DNA from: Bacillota bacterium
GTDB lineage: Bacteria > Bacillota > Bacilli > Bacillales > Cytobacillaceae
NCBI GenBank assembly: GCA_030705745.1
Contig: JAUZPT010000114.1
Location: 1-8,034, forward strand
Length of the DNA stretch: 8,034 nucleotides
Reading direction: 5' to 3'
Shown: piece by piece, positions 1 to 8,034 of the stretch
Numbering within the stretch: position 1 is the first letter of the stretch
How the letters are laid out: each line of letters opens with the position of its first letter
Position numbers and translations under genes: made by a program
The notes under the pieces: generated by a model
Database searches by the model: none
Told to the model about the DNA's origin: nothing
Seen by the model: the letters and a program-made list of their open reading frames with translations, nothing else

Positions 1-24
1 AGGGAATAAGCCTCAAATCAAATA

Positions 25-141
25 GTCCGGTGACGATAGCGAGAAGGTCACACCCGTTCCCATACCGAACACGGAAGTTAAGCTTCTCAGCGCCAATGGT
101 AGTTGGGGGTTTCCCCCTGTGAGAGTAGGACGTTGCCGGGC
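25..141 (+). rRNA. rrf: 5S ribosomal RNA, complete
   Basis: This is a full-length 117-nt 5S rRNA of the large ribosomal subunit. The conserved core (CCCGTTCCCATACCGAACAC, GGAAGTTAAG, GTGAGAGTAGGACG) is plainly visible and matches the Bacillus type. The ends were set by the terminal helix I: 25-34 (GTCCGGTGAC) pairs with 132-141 through Watson-Crick and G-U pairs. Bases 1-24 are A-rich and show no 23S 3'-end signature, so they are probably 23S-5S spacer. It is the last gene of an rRNA operon whose 16S and 23S genes lie before the window. In B. subtilis the operon at this position, next to yaaC-guaB, is rrnO. Confidence 0.97.
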
Positions 142-146
142 AAGAT

Positions 147-176
147 AAAAAGACAACCTGAGAGGGTTGTCTTTTT
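147..176 (+). terminator. Intrinsic terminator of the rRNA operon
   Basis: A perfect 12-bp stem (147-158 AAAAAGACAACC with 165-176 GGTTGTCTTTTT) encloses a 6-nt loop (TGAGAG). The 3' arm ends in five T residues, and it starts six bases after the 5S 3' end. The A/T flanks are symmetric, so it could also stop transcripts coming from yaaC on the minus strand. Confidence 0.93.
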
Positions 177-189
177 GCGTTGGAATAAA

Positions 190-283
190 TGCTGGTATTT
201 AACCTTAATCCGTGGGTAAATGGGTCCGAAACGTGGGTAAATGCAACCGAAACGTGTGTAACAATCACTAATCCATGGGTAAC
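190..283. repeat. 21-bp periodic repeat, possible relic of an IS21-type insertion-sequence end
   Basis: The block CGTGGGTAAATG...CCGAAA starts at 211 and again at 232, and the two copies differ at only three of 21 positions. A weaker copy starts at 253 (CGTGTGTAAC) and another at 274 (CATGGGTAAC), all in exact 21-bp phase. A GGTA at 194-197 falls in the same phase, hinting at a degenerate unit from 190. TTAATCC/CTAATCC precedes the units at 211 and 274. Roughly two-turn spacing of a short motif suggests an array of protein-binding sites on one DNA face. IS21-family elements are known to carry several transposase-binding repeats at their ends, but no transposase gene or opposite end is seen here, so a solo relic is an inference. 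It begins only 13 bp after the rRNA terminator. Confidence 0.6.
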
Positions 284-310
284 TAGAAAAACAACCTCTT
301 TAAATACCTG

Positions 311-332
311 AGCCAGGCTGAGGCCTGGTTTT
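311..332 (+). terminator. Terminator-like hairpin downstream of the periodic repeat
   Basis: CCAGGC (313-318) and GCCTGG (323-328) form a perfect GC-rich 6-bp stem with a TGAG tetraloop. A 311-T330 and G312-T329 can extend it, and TTTT at 329-332 follows. The shape fits a short intrinsic terminator on the plus strand, although no gene ends just upstream. It may be a backup for the rRNA operon or part of the inserted relic. Confidence 0.45.
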
Positions 333-607
333 AACATAGTATTGAATTTAGTGTTGCAAAAGGATTTCACTGGTAGAGCATCAAATTCGTTGATAGAACC
401 CCGAAAAGCGCCGATCGCCAATCCAAAACCGCCAATAGAGAACCACAATGCCCATCATTAGCCAAAACTCACCAACCGGATCGCAGGCTCCTTCCAAAAC
501 GCCCATCCAGCAAAAAAGAGGTAATCATCAGGCTGGAAACGTCATAAAAGCACCTCGAGTTCGCAAATTATCATATCCCTAAAGTGAAAATTACAAGTGT
601 CTGACTT
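333..607. other. Gap without a convincing gene; two short overlapping ORFs
   Basis: The stretch between the hairpin and the yaaC stop has no clear RNA gene, terminator or ribosome binding site. Two small ORFs can be read. On the minus strand 381-506 encodes 41 aa rich in Trp and hydrophobic residues (begins MGVLEGACDPVGEF). On the plus strand 448-582 encodes 44 aa of low complexity rich in Gln, Ser and Pro (begins MPIISQNSPTGSQAP). Neither has a Shine-Dalgarno sequence. The plus strand is visibly A/C-rich, and CCAAAAC recurs at 423, 462 and 494. It looks more like decayed or repeat-derived DNA than a coding region. Confidence 0.5.
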
Positions 608-1564
608 TTAAGCATACCTAACTAAAAATTGATAAATTAAGAAAGGGCTCTTTTTTAGTGTGACGTTCATGAATGAATCGATGAATGGGTAATCTTTATT
701 TGGCATCATTTTTGTCAGCTCTCCCCACCACTCTGTTTCGTAGCGGGCAATCATGCTTAAGTTATAAAGCAGCAAATAGTGGATTAGCAATTCAGGAAGC
801 TGAAATAAAGTACTCTTTGCAGAGGGAAGGACAAAATGCTTTTCTTCCAAGTCATATTTAAAAAGATTTTTTTGGGTAAAGATATCCTCATCCATTGTAA
901 AGATAAGGTGCCCATTGCCTGTAGGGCTAAAAGAAACGTTTAATGCAGTTTTGCTCGACAGGAAGTCCATAAAGCGCTGCTCTGTCATATGAAAACGATC
1001 CAAAATGGTTTCTGAGAGAAAAAACTCATTTTCCTGCTTTCGGATGGGAATGAAATTTTTCTCATTTTCCAACTGGAAGAAAAGTGAATCCATTTCAGGA
1101 ATTAAGCGAAGCAATTCCTCCATTGTTGCCTTATCTCCTTCCAATTGTTTCATGTGAAACAATGTCTCGGCCATAAACGGAAACAGGCCATTCTTTTGAA
1201 ATTTGACTTCGTCGTGAAAAAATTGGTAGTTTTGCTTTTTTCTTTTTCGAGTTGAAACACCGTGTGCCAAAACAGCTGTACTTTCAGGATAGGAAGGAAC
1301 AACGGTGAGGATGCAAGCTTTTACCAGATGTGCAAGGCCGTAGAAAAGTAGAATTGGTTTTAGGATAAGTGGTGCTTTTTCAGCCTGTTCAAAATAAATG
1401 TGGCCATGCTCCAAATAATATATAAACGAATAACAATTTTCATATCCCTTTTGCTCAGCATTTTCCAAGCCTAATTTTTGATAGCATTTTTTCAAAAATT
1501 CCTGTGTGTTTTCAGCGGAAAAAAAGAAAGAATAATTGCTCCAGCCTTTAAAGTTCATACTCAC
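608..1564 (-). CDS. yaaC: YaaC family protein, function unknown
   Basis: The product is 318 aa and matches the YaaC-like family by position (between an rRNA operon and guaB, divergent to guaB) and by length, the B. subtilis protein being about 315 aa. Visible features are an aromatic N-terminus (GWSNYSFFFS, then TQEFLKKCY), a hydrophobic stretch around residues 66-88, and a basic LAHGVSTRKRKK segment around 99-110. No catalytic motif, signal peptide or clear transmembrane helix is apparent, and the role of the family is not known. The start chosen is GTG at 1564-1562: on the minus strand AAAGGAG lies 8 nt before it. An in-frame TTG at 1633 and ATGs at 1624 and 1612 would add 23, 20 or 16 residues but have poor or badly spaced ribosome binding sites. 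No clear terminator follows the stop. Confidence 0.88.
   Translation of the reverse strand: MSMNFKGWSNYSFFFSAENTQEFLKKCYQKLGLENAEQKGYENCYSFIYYLEHGHIYFEQAEKAPLILKPILLFYGLAHLVKACILTVVPSYPESTAVLAHGVSTRKRKKQNYQFFHDEVKFQKNGLFPFMAETLFHMKQLEGDKATMEELLRLIPEMDSLFFQLENEKNFIPIRKQENEFFLSETILDRFHMTEQRFMDFLSSKTALNVSFSPTGNGHLIFTMDEDIFTQKNLFKYDLEEKHFVLPSAKSTLFQLPELLIHYLLLYNLSMIARYETEWWGELTKMMPNKDYPFIDSFMNVTLKKSPFLIYQFLVRYA
1146..1161. promoter_or_regulatory. parS-like site (ParB/Spo0J binding), inside yaaC
   Basis: TGTTTCATGTGAAACA matches the Bacillus parS consensus TGTTNCACGTGAAACA at all specified positions except one, the central CG being TG. The palindrome extends to 20 bp (1144-1163) with perfect 9-bp arms around the TG centre. 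parS sites cluster around the replication origin in Bacillus, and this gene order is origin-proximal, which adds weight. In the cell such a site would load ParB for chromosome segregation and SMC recruitment. Some natural parS sites differ from consensus, but the central mismatch could weaken binding. It also reads as ordinary yaaC codons (LFHMKQ), so chance is not excluded. Confidence 0.55.
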
Positions 1565-1590
1565 ATGCAGAGCTCCTTTTTTATTTTTAG

Positions 1591-3144
<1,554 letters not shown>

Positions 3145-3147
3145 TGT

Positions 3148-3176
3148 AAAAGAGAGGGTTTTCCCTCTCTTTTTTT
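3148..3176 (+). terminator. Intrinsic terminator of guaB
   Basis: AGAGAGGG (3151-3158) pairs with CCCTCTCT (3163-3170) around a TTTT loop. The stem can extend by three A-T pairs, and a T-tract runs to 3176. It lies directly after the guaB TGA stop (3142-3144). Confidence 0.95.
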
Positions 3177-3247
3177 AATATTCATGCTCTACTTAAAATT
3201 GGAAATAAGATAGGTAATTGCTCTGTCTATGCTTTGGCATAAAGTTA

Positions 3248-3256
3248 TGTTAAAAT
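3248..3256 (+). promoter_or_regulatory. Extended -10 promoter of dacA
   Basis: TGTTAAAAT contains a TGn extension and TAAAAT, a 5/6 match to the sigma-A -10. No good -35 lies 16-18 bp upstream, as expected for an extended -10 promoter. Transcription would start near 3263, giving a leader of about 29 nt that includes the Shine-Dalgarno sequence. Confidence 0.5.
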
Positions 3257-3291
3257 AACCGAAGTGTATAAAATCGTTGGAGGGCGTTACA

Positions 3292-4650
3292 GTGAAAAAA
3301 CAGTTTTTTCGGAAGTATGTGGCCGGTGCATTAGCGGCATTTTTGTCAGTCAGTCTTTTTGCAGGGATCGATCAGGCAAAAGCTGACGCTCAGTTGAATG
3401 TGAATGCAGATGGAGCTATTTTAGTTGATGGAGAATCAGGTAGAGTATTGTATGAGAAAAATGCAGATAGTCTTTTAGGAATTGCAAGTATGACGAAAAT
3501 GATGACTGAATATATACTGCTGGATGCCATTAAGCACGGCAGGATCAAATGGGATCAGGAATTTTCAGTCGACGATCTTGTTTATAAAATTTCTCAAGAC
3601 CGCAGCTTGTCGAATGTCCCATTGCGCCGCGACGGAAAATATAAGATTCGCGAGCTATACCAAGCGATGGCCATATATTCTGCAAATGGAGCGACGATCG
3701 CAATTGCAGAAACGATTGCAGGTTCTGAAGCGAACTTTGTAAAAATGATGAACGATCAAGCAAGTAAACTTGGCTTGCAAGACTATAAATTTGTCAATTC
3801 CACTGGTCTGAATAACAGTGAATATAAAGGAATGCAGCCTGCAGGTGCAGACTCTAAAGCAGAAAATGTCATGTCCACTAGAGCGACTGCAAAATTGGCA
3901 TACCGATTAATCCATGATTTTCCGGATGTGCTGAAAACGGCGAGTACGCCCAAATTAGTATTCCGTGAAGGAACGACAGATAGAATTAATATGCAAAACT
4001 GGAACTGGATGTTACCAAGCCTTGTATACGGATACGAGGGAATGGATGGACTAAAAACAGGAACAACCGATTTTGCAGGGTATTGTTTTACAGGAACAGC
4101 CATGAGAGATGGAAAAAGATTTCTCACAGTTGTTCAAAATGCGAAGGATGCAAGCGGAAAAGGCGGCTATAAAGCGCGCTTCGAAGAAACAAGAAAAATG
4201 ATGGATTATGCTTTCAGTAATTTTACAAAAGAAGAAGTTTTGCCAAATCACTACGCGATAAAAGGTATGACTTCCGTGCCAGTCATTAAAGGGAAAGCGG
4301 ATAGCGTTAAAGTTTATACGAGTGCTCCTATTGACATGATTGTGCTTAACGGTGATAAAGGCAACTATAAACCGGTGCTTGTCCTTGATAAAAATAAATT
4401 GGATAAAAATGGCGATTTAACTGCTCCTGTGAAAAAAGGAGATAAAATCGGTTACATCAAGATGGTGCCTAAAAATGGTGAAAAAGTAAGCTTTCTGACG
4501 AATGATGGTGAACAAAAGGTACAAGCAGATGTCGTCGCTGCGGAAAATGTTGAAAAGGCAAATGGATTCGTCTTGATGATGAGAGGAATTGGCGGCTTTT
4601 TTGGCGATTTGTGGCACGGTATTTCTTCTGCGGTTAAACATGTACTTTAA
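3292..4650 (+). CDS. dacA: D-alanyl-D-alanine carboxypeptidase (PBP5)
   Basis: This low-molecular-weight penicillin-binding protein removes the terminal D-Ala from peptidoglycan pentapeptides outside the membrane. The 452-aa product (B. subtilis 443) starts with a signal peptide: KKQFFRK, a hydrophobic core at about residues 9-26, and a likely cleavage after AKA (31) or ADA (33). The three serine-acyl enzyme motifs are intact: SMTK (Ser66 nucleophile, Lys69), SAN (130-132) and KTG (255-257). A peptidase S11 C-terminal beta domain follows. The tail [16 protein letters not shown] is the expected amphipathic membrane-anchoring helix. The start is GTG 3292, with GGAGGG at 3279-3284, 7 nt upstream. 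The TTG at 3277 overlaps that site and is rejected. It is flanked by terminators and is likely transcribed alone. Confidence 0.97.
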   Translation: MKKQFFRKYVAGALAAFLSVSLFAGIDQAKADAQLNVNADGAILVDGESGRVLYEKNADSLLGIASMTKMMTEYILLDAIKHGRIKWDQEFSVDDLVYKISQDRSLSNVPLRRDGKYKIRELYQAMAIYSANGATIAIAETIAGSEANFVKMMNDQASKLGLQDYKFVNSTGLNNSEYKGMQPAGADSKAENVMSTRATAKLAYRLIHDFPDVLKTASTPKLVFREGTTDRINMQNWNWMLPSLVYGYEGMDGLKTGTTDFAGYCFTGTAMRDGKRFLTVVQNAKDASGKGGYKARFEETRKMMDYAFSNFTKEEVLPNHYAIKGMTSVPVIKGKADSVKVYTSAPIDMIVLNGDKGNYKPVLVLDKNKLDKNGDLTAPVKKGDKIGYIKMVPKNGEKVSFLTNDGEQKVQADVVAAENVEKANGFVLMMRGIGGFFGDLWHGISSAVKHVL

Positions 4651-4730
4651 CTATAATAAGATTTATTCTGCGGGGATGGCTTATATTACTAAAATGCTGC
4701 TATAAACGTTTTAATTATCGTAGATGCACA

Positions 4731-4750
4731 GCTTTCAGTTCTCTGAAAGC
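4731..4750. repeat. Perfect inverted repeat in the dacA 3' region
   Basis: GCTTTCAG (4731-4738) and CTGAAAGC (4743-4750) form a perfect 8-bp stem with a TTCT loop, about 80 nt after the dacA stop. No T-tract follows, so it is not itself a terminator. CTGAAA (4743-4748) could instead pair with TTTCAG at 4764-4769. It could stabilise the mRNA 3' end or be a protein-binding palindrome; the role is unknown. Confidence 0.5.
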
Positions 4751-4770
4751 AACAAACTGAGTGTTTCAGA

Positions 4771-4802
4771 AAGGATTCCTGCCTTGACAGGAGTCCTTTT
4801 TT
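4771..4802 (+). terminator. Intrinsic terminator of dacA
   Basis: AAGGATTCCTG (4771-4781) pairs with CAGGAGTCCTT (4788-4798) over 11 bp including one G-T wobble. The loop is CCTTGA, and six T residues end the unit at 4802. It separates dacA from the pdxST operon. Confidence 0.93.
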
Positions 4803-4835
4803 AGTGTTTATTTTCCTTATGGAAATAAAATCGTT

Positions 4836-4894
4836 TTGATAAATCTCAAGGCTTTTTTGTGATTTTTGACGGAATGATTTTTATGGATAAGTTT
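4836..4894 (+). promoter_or_regulatory. Region holding the likely pdxST promoter
   Basis: Two weak sigma-A candidates are visible. TTGATA (4836-4841) is followed after 16 bp by TGTGAT (4858-4863). TTGACG (4866-4871) has a good -35 but only AAGTTT at 17 bp. Neither is decisive. A promoter is expected here because a strong terminator precedes and pdxS has its own ribosome binding site. A small inverted repeat (TTTCC-TTAT-GGAAA, 4812-4825) lies just upstream; no divergently encoded PdxR-type regulator is present. Confidence 0.35.
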
Positions 4895-4916
4895 AAAAAT
4901 TTAGGGGGCATAATTG

Positions 4917-5798
4917 ATGAAAACAGGTACGGATCGAGTCAAACGTGGTATGGCTGAAATGCAAAAAGGCGGCGTTATTATGGACGTTGTCAATGCAGAA
5001 CAAGCAAAAATAGCTGAAGAAGCAGGCGCTGTAGCAGTAATGGCGTTAGAGCGAGTTCCTTCCGATATCCGGGCAGCAGGTGGAGTAGCAAGAATGGCTG
5101 ACCCAAGAATTGTTGAAGAAGTAATGAAGGCCGTTTCTATCCCGGTTATGGCAAAAGCACGTATTGGCCATATCGTTGAAGCCCGTGTCCTTGAAGCAAT
5201 GGGTGTGGATTATATAGATGAAAGTGAAGTTTTAACTCCGGCAGATGAAGAATATCATTTGTTCAAAAGTGATTATACGGTTCCGTTTGTGTGCGGCTGC
5301 CGTGATTTAGGTGAAGCTGCACGCCGAATCGGTGAAGGTGCTTCCATGCTTCGTACAAAGGGAGAACCGGGAACAGGCAATATCGTGGAAGCGGTTCGCC
5401 ATATCCGTAAAGTAAATGCGCAAGTGCGCAAGGTTGTGTCCATGAATGAAGATGAATTGATGACCGAAGCGAAGCTGCTTGGTGCACCGTTTGAGCTTCT
5501 TCTTGAAATTAAGCGTGAAGGACGTCTTCCAGTTGTTAACTTTGCTGCAGGTGGAGTAGCAACACCTGCTGACGCTGCCTTGATGATGCAATTGGGTGCT
5601 GATGGTGTATTTGTTGGTTCCGGTATCTTCAAATCAGACAATCCTGCTAAATTTGCTAGAGCTATCGTTGAAGCAACAACACATTACCAGGATTATAAAT
5701 TGATTGCGGAAATTTCAAAAGACCTTGGCACAGCGATGAAAGGGATTGAAATTTCAACGCTTGCTCCAAGTTCCCGCATGCAGGATCGTGGTTGGTAA
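4917..5798 (+). CDS. pdxS: Pyridoxal 5'-phosphate synthase, synthase subunit
   Basis: PdxS (YaaD) makes pyridoxal 5'-phosphate from ribose 5-phosphate, glyceraldehyde 3-phosphate and ammonia supplied by PdxT, in the DXP-independent vitamin B6 pathway. The 293-aa product (B. subtilis 294) is a complete (beta/alpha)8 barrel. Seen directly are Asp23 in [11 protein letters not shown], Lys80 in [15 protein letters not shown] (equivalent to the Schiff-base Lys81 of B. subtilis), Lys148 in [13 protein letters not shown] (equivalent to Lys149) and the phosphate-binding [13 protein letters not shown] and VGSGIF loops. In the known complex 12 PdxS form a core with up to 12 PdxT. The start is ATG 4917, with AGGGGG at 4903-4908 and an 8-nt spacer. 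The TTG at 4914 is too close to that site. pdxT follows after two bases. Confidence 0.99.
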   Translation: MKTGTDRVKRGMAEMQKGGVIMDVVNAEQAKIAEEAGAVAVMALERVPSDIRAAGGVARMADPRIVEEVMKAVSIPVMAKARIGHIVEARVLEAMGVDYIDESEVLTPADEEYHLFKSDYTVPFVCGCRDLGEAARRIGEGASMLRTKGEPGTGNIVEAVRHIRKVNAQVRKVVSMNEDELMTEAKLLGAPFELLLEIKREGRLPVVNFAAGGVATPADAALMMQLGADGVFVGSGIFKSDNPAKFARAIVEATTHYQDYKLIAEISKDLGTAMKGIEISTLAPSSRMQDRGW

Positions 5799-5800
5799 TC

Positions 5801-6391
5801 ATGATTAAAGTAGGAGTACTTGCTTTACAGGGAGCTGTCAGAGAACATGTGCGTTCGATTGAAGAATCGGGTGCCGAAGCAGTCATCGTGAAAAGGAAGG
5901 AACAGCTTCAAGATTTAGATGGCCTCATCCTTCCAGGCGGAGAAAGTACGGCCATGCGCCGTTTAATTGATAAATATGACTTCATGGATGAATTGAAGCG
6001 TTTTGCTGATGAAGGCAAACCGATGTTTGGCACATGTGCAGGGCTTATTTTACTTGCTAAAAACATTGTCGGCTATGATGCCCCTCATATTGGCAGAATG
6101 GACGTAACAGTTGAACGCAATTCATTTGGGCGCCAGCGTGAAAGCTTTGAAGCGGATCTTGACATTAAAGATGTGGCAAATGATTTTACGGCGGTATTTA
6201 TCCGTGCGCCACATATCGTTGAAGCCGGTGAAAATGTTGAAGTCCTGGCAAAACATAACGGTCGCATTGTCGTTGCACGAGAAGGGCAGTTCCTCGGATG
6301 TTCCTTCCATCCGGAATTGACAGACGACCATCGCTTTACAGCTTACTTCATTGAGATGGTAAAGGAAGCGAAGAAGAAACAACTTGCATAA
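5801..6391 (+). CDS. pdxT: Pyridoxal 5'-phosphate synthase, glutaminase subunit
   Basis: PdxT (YaaE) is the class I glutamine amidotransferase that hydrolyses glutamine and channels ammonia to PdxS. The 196-aa product equals the B. subtilis length. The catalytic triad is intact: Cys79 in MFGTCAGLI, His170 and Glu172 in CSFHPEL. The oxyanion-side loop LPGGEST lies at 44-50, with NSFGRQ at 107-112 and the conserved FIRAPHI at 133-139. ATG 5801 starts two bases after the pdxS stop. There is no strong Shine-Dalgarno sequence, so translation is probably coupled to pdxS. A TTG at 5792 inside the pdxS end would only add three non-conserved residues. No intrinsic terminator is visible between its stop and the serS leader. 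Confidence 0.99.
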   Translation: MIKVGVLALQGAVREHVRSIEESGAEAVIVKRKEQLQDLDGLILPGGESTAMRRLIDKYDFMDELKRFADEGKPMFGTCAGLILLAKNIVGYDAPHIGRMDVTVERNSFGRQRESFEADLDIKDVANDFTAVFIRAPHIVEAGENVEVLAKHNGRIVVAREGQFLGCSFHPELTDDHRFTAYFIEMVKEAKKKQLA

Positions 6392-6421
6392 TGTGGTTGC
6401 AATCTGTTCATAATTGTAGTA

Positions 6422-6450
6422 ACTTATTAATTACAAAATTTTCTTATATA
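6422..6450 (+). promoter_or_regulatory. Candidate promoter of the serS leader
   Basis: TATATA (6445-6450) could serve as a -10 placing the start near 6457, just before the base of T-box stem I. The -35 17 bp upstream (ACTTAT, 6422-6427) is poor. An alternative is TTGCAA (6397-6402) with TAACTT (6420-6425). The AT-rich block gives no better choice. Confidence 0.3.
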
Positions 6451-6693
6451 GAAAAAGCAATGAGAGGAACTAGTAACTTGATGTTCATGTTTAAGAGAGC
6501 CGATGGTTGGTGAAAATCGGTACATGGCGCTGGTGAATCCGTCCTCGAGCAGGGTATGGAATGCTGTTTTTACAGTTAGTAAGTACTCTCGGTCTAAAAC
6601 CGTTAAGAATTTAAGTGGGCAGCGGCTTTTTGCTGCCAACTAGGGTGGCAACGCGGGTAACTCTCGTCCCTTTTATGGGGACGGGAGTTTTTT
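6451..6693 (+). promoter_or_regulatory. T-box riboswitch leader of serS (serine, UCC specifier)
   Basis: This transcribed leader senses uncharged tRNA-Ser and permits serS transcription when charging is low. Stem I closes by GAGGA (6464-6468) with TCCTC (6542-6546). The distal AGAGAG and GGTTGGTGAAA elements sit on the CCGAT/ATCGG helix (6500-6504, 6516-6520). The specifier is GAA-TCC-G, with TCC (Ser) at 6538-6540 followed by a purine. Small helices at 6564-6575 and 6590-6602 correspond to the stem II region, and stem III is GGCAGC/GCTGCC (6618-6623, 6632-6637). The T-box AGGGTGGCAACGCGGG lies at 6642-6657. Its TGGC (6646-6649) would pair with a G discriminator base, as in tRNA-Ser. The antiterminator (about 6642-6671, AGGG with CCCT) excludes the terminator. 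Confidence 0.96.
6659..6693 (+). terminator. Conditional terminator of the serS T-box leader
   Basis: AACTCTCGTCCC (6659-6670) pairs with GGGACGGGAGTT (6678-6689) with one T-G wobble. The loop is TTTTATG and T residues run to 6693. The 5' arm is shared with the T-box antiterminator, so the two folds are mutually exclusive. Confidence 0.94.
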
Positions 6694-6748
6694 GTCGTCT
6701 TTTTATAGTTAACTCAAGTATTAAAATTTTTAAAAGGAGAGGTTAATT

Positions 6749-8029
6749 ATGCTCGATATGAAACATTTGCGAAGTAATTTTGAAGAAGTGAAAAAATTAT
6801 TGCAGCATCGCGGGGAGGACTTAACAGACCTCGGTAGGTTTGAAGAGCTGGATGTCAAACGCCGCGACCTAATCGTTGAAGCAGAACAACTGAAAAGTAA
6901 GCGAAATGAAGTGTCCCAGCAGGTAGCTGTATTAAAGCGCGAGAAAAAGGATGCGGATAGCCTGATAAGCGAAATGCGTGAAGTGGGTGACCGCATTAAG
7001 GAATTGGATGATGAGCTTCGTGTCGTGGAAGAAACACTCGAACAATTATTGATGAGCATTCCCAATATTCCTCACGAAAGCGTTCCAATTGGCGAAACGG
7101 AGGATGATAACGTTGAGACTCGCAAATGGGGGAACATCCGAGAATTCGAATTTGAACCAAAGCCTCACTGGGAAATTGCCGATGCGCTTGGGATCATCGA
7201 TTTTGAACGTGCTGGCAAGGTAACAGGAAGCCGTTTTGTTTTTTACAAAGGGTTAGGCGCAAGGCTGGAGAGAGCACTGATTAACTTTATGCTTGATTTG
7301 CACGTTGATGAGCACGGCTATAAAGAAGTATTGCCTCCGTATATGGTGAATCGCGCGAGCATGACGGGTACTGGCCAGCTTCCTAAGTTTGAAGAGGATG
7401 CCTTCTTGGTAGAAAAAGAAGATTACTTCCTGATTCCAACGGCTGAAGTGCCTGTGACGAATATGCATCGTGATGAAATCCTGACAGCTGATGAGCTTCC
7501 GATTAAATATGCGGCATTTAGCGCATGCTTCCGTTCTGAAGCTGGTTCTGCAGGACGTGATACCCGTGGTCTGATTCGCCAGCACCAATTTAACAAAGTG
7601 GAACTCGTTAAATTTGTAAAGCCGGAAGATTCTTATGAAGAGCTTGAAAAATTAACGGGTGATGCGGAGAAGGTGCTGCAATTACTTGGATTGCCGTACC
7701 GTGTGTTGAGCATGTGCACAGGTGACCTTGGTTTTACGGCAGCAAAGAAATACGATATTGAAGTATGGATCCCAAGCTATGAAATGTACCGCGAGATTTC
7801 TTCTTGCAGCAATTTTGAAGGCTTCCAGGCTCGCCGTGCCAATATTCGCTTCCGCCGTGATCCAAAAGGCAAGCCAGAGCATATTCACACACTAAACGGG
7901 TCAGGGCTGGCGATTGGCAGGACGGTTGCGGCTATCCTAGAGAATTACCAGCAGGCAGACGGCTCTGTCGTCATCCCGGAAGCGTTGCGTCCATATATGG
8001 GCAATCGTGAGAGCATTAAGCCAGAATAA
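6749..8029 (+). CDS. serS: Seryl-tRNA synthetase
   Basis: SerRS charges tRNA-Ser, and tRNA-Sec where present, with serine in the cytoplasm as a class II synthetase homodimer. The 426-aa product (B. subtilis 425) is complete. The N-terminal tRNA-binding coiled coil covers about residues 28-102, with charged heptad-like helices and the turn near residue 67. The catalytic domain follows, with serine-site TAEV (231-234), motif 2 FRSEAG with its loop [14 protein letters not shown] (261-281), and motif 3 [10 protein letters not shown] (383-392). The SMCTGDLGF and EVWIPS segments are typical of the active site. The start is ATG 6749 ([11 protein letters not shown]), with AAGGAGAGG at 6734-6742 and a near-optimal spacing. 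Expression is under the serine T-box immediately upstream. In B. subtilis a tRNA-Ser gene follows, but this window ends too soon to see it. Confidence 0.99.
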   Translation: MLDMKHLRSNFEEVKKLLQHRGEDLTDLGRFEELDVKRRDLIVEAEQLKSKRNEVSQQVAVLKREKKDADSLISEMREVGDRIKELDDELRVVEETLEQLLMSIPNIPHESVPIGETEDDNVETRKWGNIREFEFEPKPHWEIADALGIIDFERAGKVTGSRFVFYKGLGARLERALINFMLDLHVDEHGYKEVLPPYMVNRASMTGTGQLPKFEEDAFLVEKEDYFLIPTAEVPVTNMHRDEILTADELPIKYAAFSACFRSEAGSAGRDTRGLIRQHQFNKVELVKFVKPEDSYEELEKLTGDAEKVLQLLGLPYRVLSMCTGDLGFTAAKKYDIEVWIPSYEMYREISSCSNFEGFQARRANIRFRRDPKGKPEHIHTLNGSGLAIGRTVAAILENYQQADGSVVIPEALRPYMGNRESIKPE

Positions 8030-8034
8030 GCGAG

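Noticed and set aside
4812..4825. TTTCC-N4-GGAAA inverted repeat as a PdxR operator upstream of pdxST
   Set aside because: The arms are only 5 bp and AT-rich, no PdxR-type regulator gene is adjacent, and such repeats are common by chance in this spacer.
5263..5641. Several antisense ORFs opposite pdxS
   Set aside because: Three overlapping reverse frames occur at once, as expected from codon bias of the conserved gene; none has a supporting ribosome binding site or recognisable product.
6730..7065. 111-codon antisense ORF opposite the serS N-terminus
   Set aside because: The product is a Ser/Arg-rich mirror of the charged coiled-coil codons of SerS, so it is a shadow.

Overview
This window looks like chromosomal DNA from a low-to-mid G+C Bacillaceae bacterium (Bacillus sensu lato). 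The gene order, the end of an rRNA operon (5S) followed by yaaC(-), guaB, dacA, pdxS (yaaD), pdxT (yaaE) and serS, is the same as the origin-proximal region of Bacillus subtilis just after gyrB-gyrA-rrnO. The proteins match the B. subtilis family members closely in length and motifs. The species cannot be fixed from the sequence.

Layout. Positions 25-141 hold a complete 5S rRNA, closed by a strong intrinsic terminator (147-176). Positions 177-607 have no convincing gene. They contain a 21-bp periodic repeat (about 190-283) that resembles an insertion-sequence end, probably an IS21-family relic, then a terminator-like hairpin (311-332) and a strand-biased stretch with two short overlapping ORFs of doubtful reality. 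yaaC is on the minus strand (608-1564), with its best start at a GTG that has a good ribosome binding site. Inside yaaC is a near-perfect ParB/Spo0J parS site (1146-1161, one central mismatch). Divergent to yaaC are guaB (1681-3144) and its terminator, then dacA (3292-4650) with its own extended -10 promoter and terminator. The pdxS-pdxT operon (4917-5798, 5801-6391) follows, then a complete serine T-box leader (about 6451-6693) controlling serS (6749-8029). The window ends five bases after the serS stop.

Function. The genes are core housekeeping functions: ribosomal RNA, the committed step of guanine nucleotide synthesis (GuaB), cell-wall D,D-carboxypeptidase (DacA/PBP5), both subunits of the glutamine-dependent pyridoxal 5'-phosphate synthase (PdxS/PdxT), and seryl-tRNA synthetase under tRNA-Ser feedback. 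I see no defence island, CRISPR array, prophage or novel multi-gene system. The points most worth checking are the parS-like site, the 21-bp periodic array after the rRNA operon, the interleaved yaaC/guaB promoters, and the structured dacA-pdxS spacer.
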